64,000 nucleotides of DNA from Rhynchonema sp. JSB1_4 (lineage: Eukaryota; Nematoda; Chromadorea; Monhysterida; Xyalidae): positions 124,001-188,000 of the forward strand of contig JASAMV010000248.1 in the NCBI GenBank assembly GCA_030248065.1, written 5' to 3'. Positions 10,887-23,318 of this stretch are shown piece by piece. Under the pieces are notes generated by a model, which was not told where the DNA came from, did not search any database, and saw only the letters and a list, made by a program, of their open reading frames with translations. Within the stretch, counting starts at the first letter, position 1; every line of letters begins with the position of its first letter. The position numbers were made by a program, and so were the translations under genes.

Positions 10887-13206
10887 CACTAACATTGAAC
10901 TGTGCGCTGCACTTTACACGGCGATGTCACACAAGAACACAGCACACGATTGTTAGTATGATACACGCATATTACACACCAAGCAGCCAGCAGTATTACA
11001 TTATTGTGGCACACACCAACGCTGGTAGTGAAAAATCGAAATATGGTTCATCGACGGCCAACGCATACCTTCCACGGACACGGAGCGCCCGCGTCTGAAA
11101 TAGTATGGCCTGTTTTGCGATATTAGATCAGATGTTAGGAAAAGATTATTTTTGGAAAAAACAAAGTGCAAAACGTAAAACGAGTATCTTCTGCTAACTT
11201 GATCTGAACCGGATCACGCGGAACAACGGCTGCAAGTTGACTCTCTGAAAAGGCAATTGAGACGGTCGAAAAACGCGCGATTGGCGTCATCAACGAAGCA
11301 GTATGAATGGTACGTCAAACGAACCTGTGCGCTTTCGTCCAGTGTGTTTTCGTTGCCGGATCGTTTCGTCGCTTGTCTGCTATCATCCCAGAATTGGTGC
11401 TCATGTGCCGCCGGCATAGCTGCCGTATACCAGTAGAGTGGTGGCATAGCGTGTGTGCCGTGCTCGCCCATGCTCAGCAGTGCAACGCTCATCAATGTGC
11501 TTACCCAACAGAATTGAATCGGGGTCGACGATATGAGCAGCATATTGTTGTTGTTTGTGGTGGGCGGATTCAATTCTGAATTTGGATCGCAGTTGCGGGT
11601 TTTGGTGACGGGGCAGCGAAAAACAACAATATACATAAGTCATGAAACTAAAATTGCAACGCTGCGATCATATTTCACTGAAGAATTTGCTGGTTCAACT
11701 CATAGAACAGAACAGTGTATAATACACACCACCGAACGCCAAGGTGATTTAAAAATAGAAGAAACAAGGCTTCAGGAAAAATGGAGATTTTACAAAAAAC
11801 ATGTGACCAGGCGGTGTCGCGCAGCAACCAGATCACAACTCAAACAAAATGATCTGTCAGTTGAAAAAAAACTGTTCCTTGAGCTAGGATTAGTTTCGCA
11901 AGTCTCAAGTGAGCGTCGTTGTCAACACGATACTGTAGTGCTTATCGAATTACGCAGATAAGGTTAAAAAGTCAACACAAATTAGGACTGAGATTTGATC
12001 CCAAGAGGTGCAATAAGAGCGACATTATCTGGACAGGACCGGTCGGGTTATAATGACTGTATTATATACATACTGACGAATGACCTTATCATTTTTTGGC
12101 ACAATACTGGCTGACGTACATGCAAATGCAGTGCGTGTCCGTTGGGAGTTGCCGCACTCACAGTAGGCAAGCTGGTGCAAAATCCGTGGATTGGTCAGCA
12201 GAAAGGATGTATGTTGCGCAACTGTGAACTCGGTACAAAATTGATTTGGCTACCACTTGTGTGTAGGTATGTATGTACAGAGTGCCGTGAAACAGCTGTA
12301 TTTTGAATTCAGATACTACTCGCCAGGCACCGGAGAGAACTAAAATTAGACGTTTGGTGCAAACAATATCTATTAACTTGCGTACGATTGGCATCATTGC
12401 CACTGTGTACGTATGTAATTTGAAACCTCGGAATCGATAACAAAACATCCGGGATGAGCATAACACATGTGCCCGGTTGCATCCTTCAGAGATTCTGATT
12501 AGTGCTTGCGTGTGTGGCGGTGGGCTACTGGATCAGGTATTACGGTAAACTACCTGTTTACAAAGTCTGGTGCCATTTCCATCCAGCATGGCAAACAAAG
12601 CCAACTACATCCGTAAATGTATTGAACAGCAACGATAGACTGAAGGCAGTAATTACACCACATCATTAACCAAGGTATAGGTTAGGCACTCATGTTTGTG
12701 CGAACACGTTTCGCGGTGACGACGCTTGCACTTACGATGAACCATATTTGGTGAAGCGCTCTTGTGGCAAGATACCAACCGTATAAGGTAGGGTGACTAT
12801 GTAGCTAACATTGTTATTGTAAGAAACAAGCAAGTTCGGAAGAATGAACCATATTGTGTAGGAGCGCTACTGAACAAGTATAATACCATGTGTAGTGGTG
12901 AACGCATGTTGAGGTCGTAGGTTAGATCTCAGTCAAAAAGAGCAACTTTTTGTTCCCAAAAGTATATGTACACTGTACGTATACGTCTTCTGGAGAAAAG
13001 CAAACGCGCATTGCTCAGTTGTGAACAAGTCCCGCGTCAACTCGGCCATTTTTTGAATGACGTTCATTCCGTCGCATTTCTTGGTCACATGATGCATGAC
13101 CAGGGGCGATACAGGTCACAAGTTGCCAAAAATTGTCATTCCTGTGTTGGTCACAAGGGCTGTGGTTTAGTATATGACTGGCGGGCTTGGGTAAAACGTG
13201 CCGACT
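10887..13206. other. No confident gene; one candidate short exon
   Basis: Sequence without a convincing coding region. 12490-12536 is flanked by CCTTCAG and GGTATT and joins in phase to the 10328-10552 exon. It would add about 15 mostly hydrophobic residues to the membrane protein. This is weak evidence and is offered as a candidate only. Confidence 0.35.
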
Positions 13207-13375
13207 CCAGGTTTGCATGGAGTTTTCCACGAATGCAGCCCTCGGGGACTCTAACCGGAAAATTTTCCACCTAAAGCCCCGGAGGCTCCACTTGGATTTT
13301 TTATTTTTGGTCATACGGAACATTTTCCACCAATTTCCACATACAGCACGCGGGGCTCTGAGTGGAAAACTCCAG
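13207..13375. mobile_element. Inverted-repeat element with GGAGTTTTCCAC ends
   Basis: TGGAGTTTTCCAC at 13208 is mirrored by GTGGAAAACTCCA at about 13362-13374. GTGGAAA/TTTCCAC boxes recur in the interior, and a GCCCTCGGGGACTCT/AGAGCCCCG pairing lies just inside. About 168 bp, non-coding. Confidence 0.55.
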
Positions 13376-16048
13376 TATGTATCGCACCGCGCGGCGCAAA
13401 GCTTTGAACAAAACGTAATGTTTTCGTGCATCGAAGCAACCTGAGATGCACATGCATGTGTACGATGAAAAGAGCATTACGACCACTCCCGATGGGATTT
13501 TTTTTGCGAACCCGCGTGTCCTCCGTCGTGACGTCAGCAATTAAGACGCACGGAAAGCCAATAAGCTTTTGGACGATGCTTAATTCGATAAATCACGGAC
13601 CCTTATAGGCACATGGACCATGCATATGCACGCACTAAGTTTTTTGGTTACAGAACTAGAGTACCGTAACCCCTAACTTTTTGAAAATGGCCATCCGAAT
13701 GGCGGTGTGAATTACAAAACAAAGTAGAGCTCGTGCTTGTGCGAAATTGTTGAAAACGACACGTAAGCAAACACATTTTGATGAAAAAGCGTGGTCGTAG
13801 GCGTTCTATGACTTATATATATTGTGTGAAATACTCACATCACGACGACACATCTAGAGGCTCCCACAGAAAAGTTACAGTACTAGTGTTCGAATCGTAC
13901 CAGGTGCGACTACTTGCAAACCTGTACCGGATTTTGAGTATGCGGAAAACTTTAACTGAGACGTATGCGAGGGAGCCATTCCCCGAACTTGTCCATTCTC
14001 CGGTAATACACCAATACATACCGTCGTGGGAACCCTTACATGCTCTTGTGGACGCTACGCGTTAAAATAGACGCACGCGAAAGCAGCAGGTCATCAACCA
14101 ATCAGCTTGCGTGGATTTTTCTGGACTTTCAGCCGTCAGGCCATTCCCGTGTGCACTCCGTCCAGGTCATGTAGGGGGGCCACGGCGGTGCTGTTTTCGC
14201 TCTTACATGGGAGAGATTAATCGGTGTTCTCCGGTAGCATTGAAAACACAAAATGACACGAAAACCACGCCCTCGTTGACTCATTGCCATTTCCCTGGTT
14301 GAGTTGGTCTCAAAGACTGCACTGCACATTTCCGAAAGTGAACAAAAGGAAGTAAAATACTGTGCCAGCTGCAACTCTCGGTGAAGTATGCCTTTACGCG
14401 TGCAGCACGCATGCATGCCTTTGACGCCTGCACAAACCAAAGGATAGGAAGCCCACTGCGCCACAGCGCGTGCACAGTCGTGAAGCGACCAAAGGCGTGG
14501 ACGTGGTGCACGCATGCACTGTGCGTGCATCGCTGGGGTTATATACATTGTACCCGCAGGCGTCAGAGGCGTGCATGCGTACATACGCACGCGTACATGC
14601 AGAATTCACCCACAGTTGCAGCTGAACCGCACGAAAAGCAAAATTTCAATGACTACCGTACACTGCCATCACAGGTGGTGTCCCGAAAAAAGAGCGGGTG
14701 GGAAAACGAATGTTCTGCCCATACCCCATAAATATACCTAAACGGTACGGTGAACAGACACTTTGCATTTGGCAGATGGACACATTACTAAGCAAAAAAC
14801 AGCACATTCCAGTCAGACGTATGCGTGACGTAAATGCCGACCTCTCTACCTAATATATTGATACCAACATCAACCTTGAAGGCAACGACAACGACAGGAA
14901 TGGACCGTGCTAACCGTTACCTGTCTGCTTTGCCGGAAGTAAGCCAAGTGCTAGTCGTATCGTCGCTGCCTACTGGGTTGATACGGTCCTCCCATAATGC
15001 AAGGGATGACAACCGTTGAATGTGACTTTTTGTTGAATTTGGCCAATTTGGTAAAGGTTGCTGTACCTAGTGGTAACCAAGCCAATCCACCACCCCATGT
15101 ATATACAACGCTGCGAATAAACCCAGATATGTGCCAACTTCCTGTTGTCAGATTTTCTTGAGCAGAGCTCATCTAGTGCACAATTACAGACAAAAAGTGC
15201 CGAGAAGCAACCTAGAGCAATGATATTGGAAGCAGGGCTGCACTGCAATGCGGCGCATGCATTGATAAATGGCCTAAGAAACCATAAACAACTGTGACCG
15301 CTTTGCGAGAGTTTTGAGAGGATAACGTATTATACATGCATACCTACACGCATAAGACTTTTATCAACAGTTCTTGTTCAGTGTGTTCATATCTCAGTTT
15401 TTTGGAGGTACTTCTGAGAACCGTACGTCAGCTGTGTGCCCACCTGCAAGTTGGTACAGATTCGATCATTATGGTCTGCTTGATGACATTTTGAAGGCAG
15501 AGGGATAAAGCTGTGAAGACGAAACAATTACATATTTCGGTATCCCCAAATTATCATCATATTTATAAACCAATCGGATGATTTTGCAGTGTGCCTGGTT
15601 GTTCGACGTGACGTGCTGTTGACAGCGACGCGTCAACTGCAACAATTGGAGCACCAACAGCATCGCAAATTGACGCATGCCATGATGCGTGCACTGCTGC
15701 ATGAAACATCAACGGCACGTGCACATCACGCACTCACCGGTACGACGTCGTTTTGATCAAATACAGCGCGCTCATCGAGCTTGAAGCATCAAATGTGATG
15801 GTCTCTAATATTCCTAAGTTTGTTGAGATGTTCAGTGTTATCTGGCGCATCATGGACCATTGTGCAATGCGCTGCGCCTCACTGACACCAGCGGAGAGCG
15901 TATGGACACTTGTTATAGTGCGCGCGCGAATCTGAAACAGTCTGTTTGAATCTTACTGAAGCTGAAGGCGCCAGGGAGTTGCTGTTGGGCCGAACTTGTC
16001 GCTCTTCGCTGCTGTCAGAGACCTTGGCGTTTTGCTCTGCAATGAGGC
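13376..16048. other. No confident gene; one coding-like exon and a purine/pyrimidine-alternating inverted repeat
   Basis: 15590-15739 lies between TTTTGCAG and GGTACG. In one frame it reads as a Gln/His/Leu-rich helix (CLVVRRDVLLTATRQLQQL and onward) without stops, so it may be a late exon of the upstream + strand membrane-protein gene. 14393-14440 and 14553-14600 form an imperfect inverted repeat rich in GCATGC and GTGCAC, the alternating pattern that can adopt Z-DNA. I see nothing else to annotate. Confidence 0.4.
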
Positions 16049-16693
16049 GGCCTTCACAATGCACGCGTAGAGCGGATTGTGGATCGATGATCCAAGGAAA
16101 GGCGATAGTCCGCTCTCCTGCCTTCACAATACAAAACACGGGTTCAAAAGTTCTATACTTTTCCCTTTGGATCCGCATTGTGAAGGCAAAGTTGCGGGTT
16201 ATCATGTGCTCATTTAACAATTTTTATTGGGATCACGATCACCTCGTTCCATTTGATTAAACCGTCTATCCTGTTCAGAGCATTTTCTGGAATTTTAGTC
16301 TGTCCGCAGAACATTCACTGTGTGAGTCATGTACGGAGATACCTTAGGCAGATTGGATCCCACAAGCTGTACATGTAGGAATTCGTTCACAGGTTTCACG
16401 TGGGTGCTAGCACGGGCTCTGGCGCTGTGTCCTCTCACCAGTCAAAACGTCAGAAATTCACTGAGGTTGTTTCAAAACATGTGGAATTCACGTCCTGATT
16501 TGATTGAAACATCATCTTCTAGCGATACGCTGCACCGTTTTCTCATTGTAACGGCATACGTGAAGCGAATCCGAAGCAGTCCGCAATCAGTTCTCACGTT
16601 CTTACGCGTTTTTGCCTTCTAATAAAAGTGTGCGTTTTGCGCATTTCTTGGATTCGCGAACCGCTCTAAGCGTGCATTGTGAAGGCCGCCTGA
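16049..16693. mobile_element. MITE with GGCGGCCTTCACAATGCACGC ends
   Basis: The two ends match as inverted repeats for about 20 bp exactly and for about 45 bp with changes. Internal CCTTCACAAT copies occur at 16122 (direct) and 16174 (inverted). The TGA trinucleotide flanks both ends and may be a 3-bp target duplication. There is no coding capacity. Confidence 0.7.
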
Positions 16694-18340
16694 ATGAACC
16701 GTTCTGGTTTTATGCGCATTTTGTGACAGTGTAGCTCACTTTACCGAGTAAAACGAACATTTTATTCGATTCTGATTCAGTGCATGCATGTTCACGAAGA
16801 GAATAAGATTAACGAGAGGGTTCTGAAAGATCAATCATGCCTATATTATATTGGCTGAATATCCGGAATCCATTCAACATCCTCTAGGCATCCATACAAA
16901 ATTCATATGTTAGTCACCTAACTTATAAATAGATAAATGCTGATGATATGTTATCTGTACAGCCTTACGGTTGGATATTACTTCAAACAACGACAATTAC
17001 CGATAATTTACACATGTACACCCAACAAGCCACTGTGAACCATGCGCACATGACCTGTGAACGGCACCTGTGACCATAATATATACCTATTATTACAAAA
17101 CAAATGGAGTGCTCACATAGCCATGCTACATTAATTACACAGGCAATTATTCTACAATGACGTGGTTAGAAGCAAGTTCATATTCATAGGTGCCTATTTT
17201 TGTCCTGACCAGCAGACAAACAACGAAAACGGGTGATTATTGATACAGTAGATAAATATAGTTGCCGATGCCCATGGGGTATGTGATCAAGAACGGGGGC
17301 GTGACAGAATGCTTACAAAAGGTCAACACATGCCATGAAACATCAGTCAGCACGCACACAAGTGCTATACACGTGCGTACTGTAATTACGCTTGACTGAT
17401 GCTACACTCGCAGGTGAAACGAACTAAGCACCTGCAAGACATGCCTTCGCTCTTGATAAGCGTAAGAATACATACCTGACCAAACGTTACACCATTACGT
17501 CGGCTTTACACGCCCATGGATGATCCATCCACGGATGGAATTATCATACTTCGCGACGGGCCCGACCAGTGTTGTCTCCTTCACGAAAGCTTTAACCTGG
17601 TCAGGTCAGAAAGATAGATTACAACAAGCCCTATCACAAAGTACGATTGAAACCGTTACTTTGTTACAGTCCGTGGATAAAACATCCATGATTCGTGCAC
17701 CACGTTACTGTACATAAAAATGTAGAGGCAGGTGAACGAAAATGCAGACTATACATGCTCCGCCATCATTCGAACAAGAAAGACAATAAACACTGCACCT
17801 CAATAACGATAATAAACGTGAACAGAAATGAGCAAAAACAAAACCTAAAGAAACATAAAACAAACATTGCAACATAGCCAATGGCAAGGAAAGTAGCAGC
17901 CAAACACCAGAACACTCAACTAGCGGCTTTCTTTTCAAATCAAAACGCTTCTCACCAAATTAGCTATTAGCACACCGTTGGGCATTAGTGACTGGCTTTA
18001 TAACTATTACATGTATCAGAGTGATTTACGTTATGAGGAAGAAACGGGCGAATACAGAAGTAAGTAGAGAAAGGAGAAAGCTCGCAACAAACAAAAAGAC
18101 CACCGATCATCAGTCGGATTCCATGATAAAACCAACCCAACCACCAACAAAAATCTGATACTGCTTTGGCAGAGTACATCTTGCAAACACGCATGAAATG
18201 ACAACAGAAGAGAAAAGCTGAATCAAACAAGAAACAGGAAAGTCACCACAGATACAGGACACGAAAATAACTTATGCTTATGTGTTGAAAAACAAAAGAA
18301 AAGAACGCGCCAATCATTCAACAAACGGTTGATCGGTCGC
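16694..18340. other. No gene recognised
   Basis: A/T-rich intergenic sequence with no reading frame, RNA gene or repeat that I can support, apart from one GAAACATC word at 17337. Confidence 0.45.
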
Positions 18341-21300
18341 TCAATCAGCGGTGATATCCGGTAATGAATCAGGCGGCTCGATAAGCGCCACTCGGTCGAA
18401 ACTGAAAAAATAGCTTGTGGTAAACAGCGAGAGATTATCCGCGACGCACAAACAAACGTTGTTTAAAAAAGTACAGAATCAAATGAAAAACTGAAAACAG
18501 GCAGACAATAACGACTGACGTACGTCTGATCGCTGTACTTATTCCAGACGGCCTTGAGTCCGTCGTCAGGCGCCTCTCTAAATCGTTCCAGTAATCGTTT
18601 CACGCACGGATAGATCTGGGTGATGTCCATGCCACACGCCTGCTCCAGTCGTTCGGGCTGCAAATCAATGCGTTAAAATGATGACGGCCAAAACTGCAGC
18701 ACAACGAATAAATAGGGCCATGTGTGCACTTTGGTGGCTTTTGTACGACTGTACAAAGGGAGTACACGAAGTGATTTGACCACTTGAGTTTACCACCGTA
18801 ATATACATTAGCTGGACCCCGTTCTTTCTTATAGCTCTAACGCAGGTCGAAACTACGCAAGCATGTATAAATCGCAAAGTTTTGGCACAGATCACTTCGC
18901 TGCCAAACCTCGCGGTGGCACGAAAAACCACGTGTTCTCCAGTGCATGCCAGCCAAGGAAAATGAATTATCCAAGACAAGTCCAACAATATAAATAAATA
19001 TTTATATTTATACCAAATACCAATACAAATACCAAATGCCAAATACCAACCCAAGGTATTGGTCCGGTCATCAGATTAGCCAGACATAGCGATGCACCAG
19101 CGATTTGACTGGGGTTCACCGACAAGAACCAATGGTCGAGTAGGGACAGATCACACAGATACTGCAAATACAGTTGGTTTGAGTTAAGCACCGACCTGAG
19201 ACAGTTTTTTTTGTAGAATTTGTATCCCTTGCTTTCGCAAACATATCCGAGCAAGCTGCTCAATCTTGGATCAATTTGTGCGTTCTACAGGGAAATGTCA
19301 AAACTCGAGATGCAAATTGCACATGACCGCCCGATCAAGCAATACATCGTCAGGACCGTCAGATTGCACATGAGAAAAAACGCAACAGCCACTTGTCACG
19401 CTGCCCGATAGAGACACAAACAGCAGAACCAACCTCAGCTAGATATTGCGTCCGTTTGGGCGAACGACAGATTTTGATGAAATATTTGAGGAACACGACG
19501 GGCGTGACGACAGCGCAATCGAAGTGGAGCACGTCCTTGAGCAGACAACGTTCCATTCGGATCACCTGACAAACAAAGTGGCTGCGCATAATGCTTTGAC
19601 CGTCAAGGCCGCATGTGCACTAAATTATGATGGGCGCCCAAACAGATCTGTGGCTTTTTTGAAAGGTCGCTTGAGCGCGGCATGCTTTTCATGCTAGCGA
19701 GAAGATTGAAAACACAAAACCAACGCAACGAATAAGTCTCAACTGTGCACCACGCTCACTAACATCGTCTCGATTGTACGTGTCATCAGTGATGTAGACA
19801 AACTCGGACAGTTCCGGCGGATAGATCTCCTCGTATTTGCTGAAAAAGTTTTAGGACACATTTTTGCCAAATTACATGTTATCACGACTACCGAGGAAAA
19901 TGGTCGGTCACTATTATTTGTGTGAAAAATACAATCTCAACCCCACGAAATATAAACGATCACTCACGCAGCGAGCATACAAGCGGTGGTGCCGACGAGC
20001 TGCAGTCTGGATTTCTCCACCAATCTTTTGCTGAGCGCAATATCGACGTACTTTACTGCCAAATGTAATGTTTCATTGTGCAGATCGTATTCGTAGCACA
20101 CGTCGATCAGCCAGTCCACCAGCACTACACGCATATAAGTGGTGATTTCGCGCTGTTTGCGAAGATTGTCGACCGCCGGACGCACTTGTTGCTGTAATTA
20201 TGAGCCAAGATAGGGCAAATGACTGTTCTTGGACCCAGTCAGTGCTGTGGCTGGGGATCCCCCAAAGGTACAGCATCTCCATCAAGTGTGTGGCCTTGAC
20301 CGCGCTCAGGTACGGTATCTACCCCTCTCTGGTGTGGTATCTCCCCCAATTTTTTTTAAAAATTTCACCCCAAAAGGGATGCGAGAGCATTGTGTAGCTG
20401 TTGTAATTAGCAAATTATTGAAAAATTAATTTGGAGTCCTGTCTACGCCTAGGTTTCGCGGGGTCTTCAAGACCATCAGCGTGACGTTGTGCCATCGCTC
20501 GTCAGCCGAATAGCACAAACGCTATGTGAAACTAGTTTTTGGTCCAAAATGGCTAAAATAGGCAAATATAGGTCTAAAACAGACATGATTAACCTAAAGT
20601 ATGTCAAAGTTGTCAAAAGTCGCCGAAAAGCCTTTTTACAGGGACTTTTTTAAAAGGAGCAGCAATAGGTGAATATTTTCACCCCGAGTCTTCTTTGGGG
20701 TGCACTATATCTCCCTCCGACCTCAGACAGGAACTACACTGCCTTTGGACCCACAGAAACCGTGCGATATTTTAACACGTTTTGCGCCTAATAATTGAAT
20801 GAATGGCAGACCTCGGTTTTTTATATCGCACAGTGTTTGGGATGGCGTTCAAGAATACCACTGCTCTGACGCGGTCTTCATCGGTAGTCAATCGTCAACA
20901 AACACGCCGACAAAGTTCAGCACCAGTGTGAATCTAGCTGGGCCAGGACGACTACCAACCTCACGCATCCTGAGATATTGGTAGATTCCGGCGCAGTATT
21001 CAGGTGAACCAAATATTTCGTCTAAATGCAGCTCCTTCTCCGATATCGGCTGTGCGGTGTAGTATTCGCTGACGGACGTCGTCTCGCTGGGCGCAGACAT
21101 GAAGATCAGCGATTGCGCGTCCTCGTCCATGTCCGCCAATGGCTGCAACCATTCACCTTGATCATTCAGGTAACAACAACTATTTATGAACCAGTAGTCT
21201 GGCAGTGGGGACAAACCAACAAAACGCACTTTTTTGTCAACAATGATGGATTTGTCCGCTGGCGACGTCGACTCCGTTGACATGGGCGAACCGATCGATT

Positions 21301-23318
21301 TCGTCGTTGCTGCAGACATAAGAACAGATTTACAGAAAGCACAACGGGCGCAAAACAACATGGCGTTTGATGTGAACTCGACTGATACTAGGACCTACAT
21401 TCCATGGTCGTGTCGAACAGTTCGTCGTTGGTGCGTTTGACGGCATCGAGCCCCGTAGGTTCAAGTTTGTGTCTGGTTCGATCGACCGAGTCCGTGTTGA
21501 TCTCGAGCGTGGCCAACGGCTGACGCGCTCGTTCCAGATGCGCGGGCAATTCGCACAACAGATTGAACGCCGATGAGACCTGAGATTGATCAGATTCACC
21601 TGTGTAGTTGCACGATTGGGGATAAAAACGTGAACGTGACATTAGCTTATGTCACGTTCACGTTTTTAACCGCAATTATTCACCCACCCACCAAACACGC
21701 CCACACCAGACGGACACACTGATATTTCGTGTATCGCATCGTGGAGCGTATCGTGAGAAACAAACTTAGTATTTCTGTTCAACTTTCTGGAATGTATGGC
21801 AAGATTGTCTGGGTCTTGTCTGGTATTCATCACATACCGTCGAGGCATCTGTGTCGCTGTTGTGATACTCCAGTTTCGGTACTGCATCGTGGTCGCGTGA
21901 CGTCGATGGGTGTGTGTCACATTGATGACTCCAGCTCGACCGTTGGCTTGATTCCTGTCATGTGAACCAAAATTGGAAATCCAGAAAGCATTGACAGCCT
22001 ACAATCTAAGGCAAGTTTGATACACCGTTGCATCATATAGTTCCTGCCAATTCGGGCTGTTAGTAATGTCGTCAAATCATGTGGTCGCATCTTGTCGTCA
22101 AATCACATGTATTATTTTCGCGCTCATTTCGGGCTCACGTATTATTGCTTGTTTGACGACGTTATTTGACGACAAAACCATTGGCCCCGATTCGTTTCAT
22201 GTCTTGCTTGACTGTTGTGTCCAAAACAATTTGTTCGACTTGTTAATTCTCGTCCAACCGTGGTAGCGGAAAAAGCTCTTTTTGGCCATAGTTCGCCAAA
22301 CAACCGACCTCTTCGTCGTCCTGATAGACGGTGAATGTTGAGCGTTTGGTCGTGTGCTGTTGTGCATCTGGCAACATCATGTGTCGATGTGCGTTGAATG
22401 CCGTGCCGCTCTGTTGGTGATGCTGATGGCATGGCGCCCCTTTGTGCTTCAAATCCGCGTTCTCTTTGTTCGATGAACCGCTCGGCAGTTTCACCTTCAA
22501 ATCAAGTTTTTCAGAATTGTTCGACCGAACGCACAAGTCTTCAGTGGATTAGTGCCAGCATATGCGGAACAAGATGCACCGTAGTACTACGCACTGCAGA
22601 AAAATGTAAGAATGAAAAACAATCACATGGTAAAAACTAAAATTCTTAGCAGCACTATTATTGCACCTGGTAAAAAAACGCAGGGCAAGCAAAGCCTCAG
22701 TCATCATGTTCTATGGGCATCTACTGCACTGCAGTCATTGGGATGAGAAATCAAAAAGTCAGGGTACCGCGGATACCCAAAATAAAAAATCTCGTATACC
22801 CCAGGGGGTTGTCCAAAAAAGGTGAAATGTTCAGAGGAAAAGTAAGCAAAATAAGGTTGGAAGGGTAAAATAATCACTTCAGGAGGCTGCGTTAGCAAGC
22901 GATACGTCTTTATAAAAGTCCTGGATACCCGATACCCACTAGGTGAAAAATGAAGACACCGGATGCTAGGGGTGCAACGACACAACACCACTGGCACTGA
23001 TGATGAATAACGATTATGACCTCTGCATGTATGGGTCACGGAAACCTAAACGTACATCAACACGAATCGCTCGACTGTTGGCAACATTCCCCAAAGGAAC
23101 GCGCGTTCTCATCTTCCCTGATGTTTCGGCGTCACCGCTATCGTCGACGCTTCTCGAACTCACCGTTTTGTTCAATACCGTCGACCGCAGTTTGCCTTTG
23201 TCTGAAACAGTTGCAAACTCGTCTCAGAGGATCATCCGAAGAAATATAAAACACGCAGTTCATCGATGTGCTTGCGAATTTCATCCCTGCCGGTGCCGAC
23301 TGATACCGAAGGAATCAT
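18341..23318 (-). CDS. Cyclin A
   Basis: Regulatory subunit that activates CDK1/CDK2 in S phase and mitosis. Exons in gene order on the minus strand: candidate 5' exons 23318-23255 and 23201-23164 (in phase, perfect splice signals, low certainty); an N-terminal exon within about 22536-22259; 21599-21399; 21309-20960; 20191-19968; 19839-19764; 19565-19434; 19161-19051; 18657-18524; 18401-18341. From 21599 downward all phases agree. The first cyclin box includes [28 protein letters not shown] and [19 protein letters not shown], followed by [15 protein letters not shown]. The second box runs through [15 protein letters not shown] to the C-terminal KYSDQTFDRVAL. An acidic [13 protein letters not shown] stretch precedes the boxes. 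The 20960-21309 exon contains an optional in-frame 60-bp intron. I could not confirm a destruction box or exact N-terminus. Confidence 0.9.
20337..20470. repeat. Dispersed repeat copy in a cyclin A intron
   Basis: GGTATCTCCCCC followed by a stretch containing AAAAGGGATGCGAGAGCATT and AATTAATTTGGAGTCC is repeated with few differences at about 24040-24140. The shared piece ends near CGCCTAGGTTTCG. Non-coding. Confidence 0.75.
21624..21667. repeat. Perfect 19-bp-arm hairpin just upstream of a cyclin A 3' splice site
   Basis: AAAAACGTGAACGTGACAT, a six-base TAGCTT loop, then the exact reverse complement. On the gene strand it lies 24 to 67 bases upstream of the 3' splice site of the exon starting at 21599, which is where the branch point is expected. 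Confidence 0.9.
22050..22188. mobile_element. Small MITE, family B, copy 2
   Basis: It has the same inverted GTCGTCAAAT/ATTTGACGAC ends and the same interior blocks as the copy at 9590-9722. It lies in a cyclin A intron. Confidence 0.75.
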
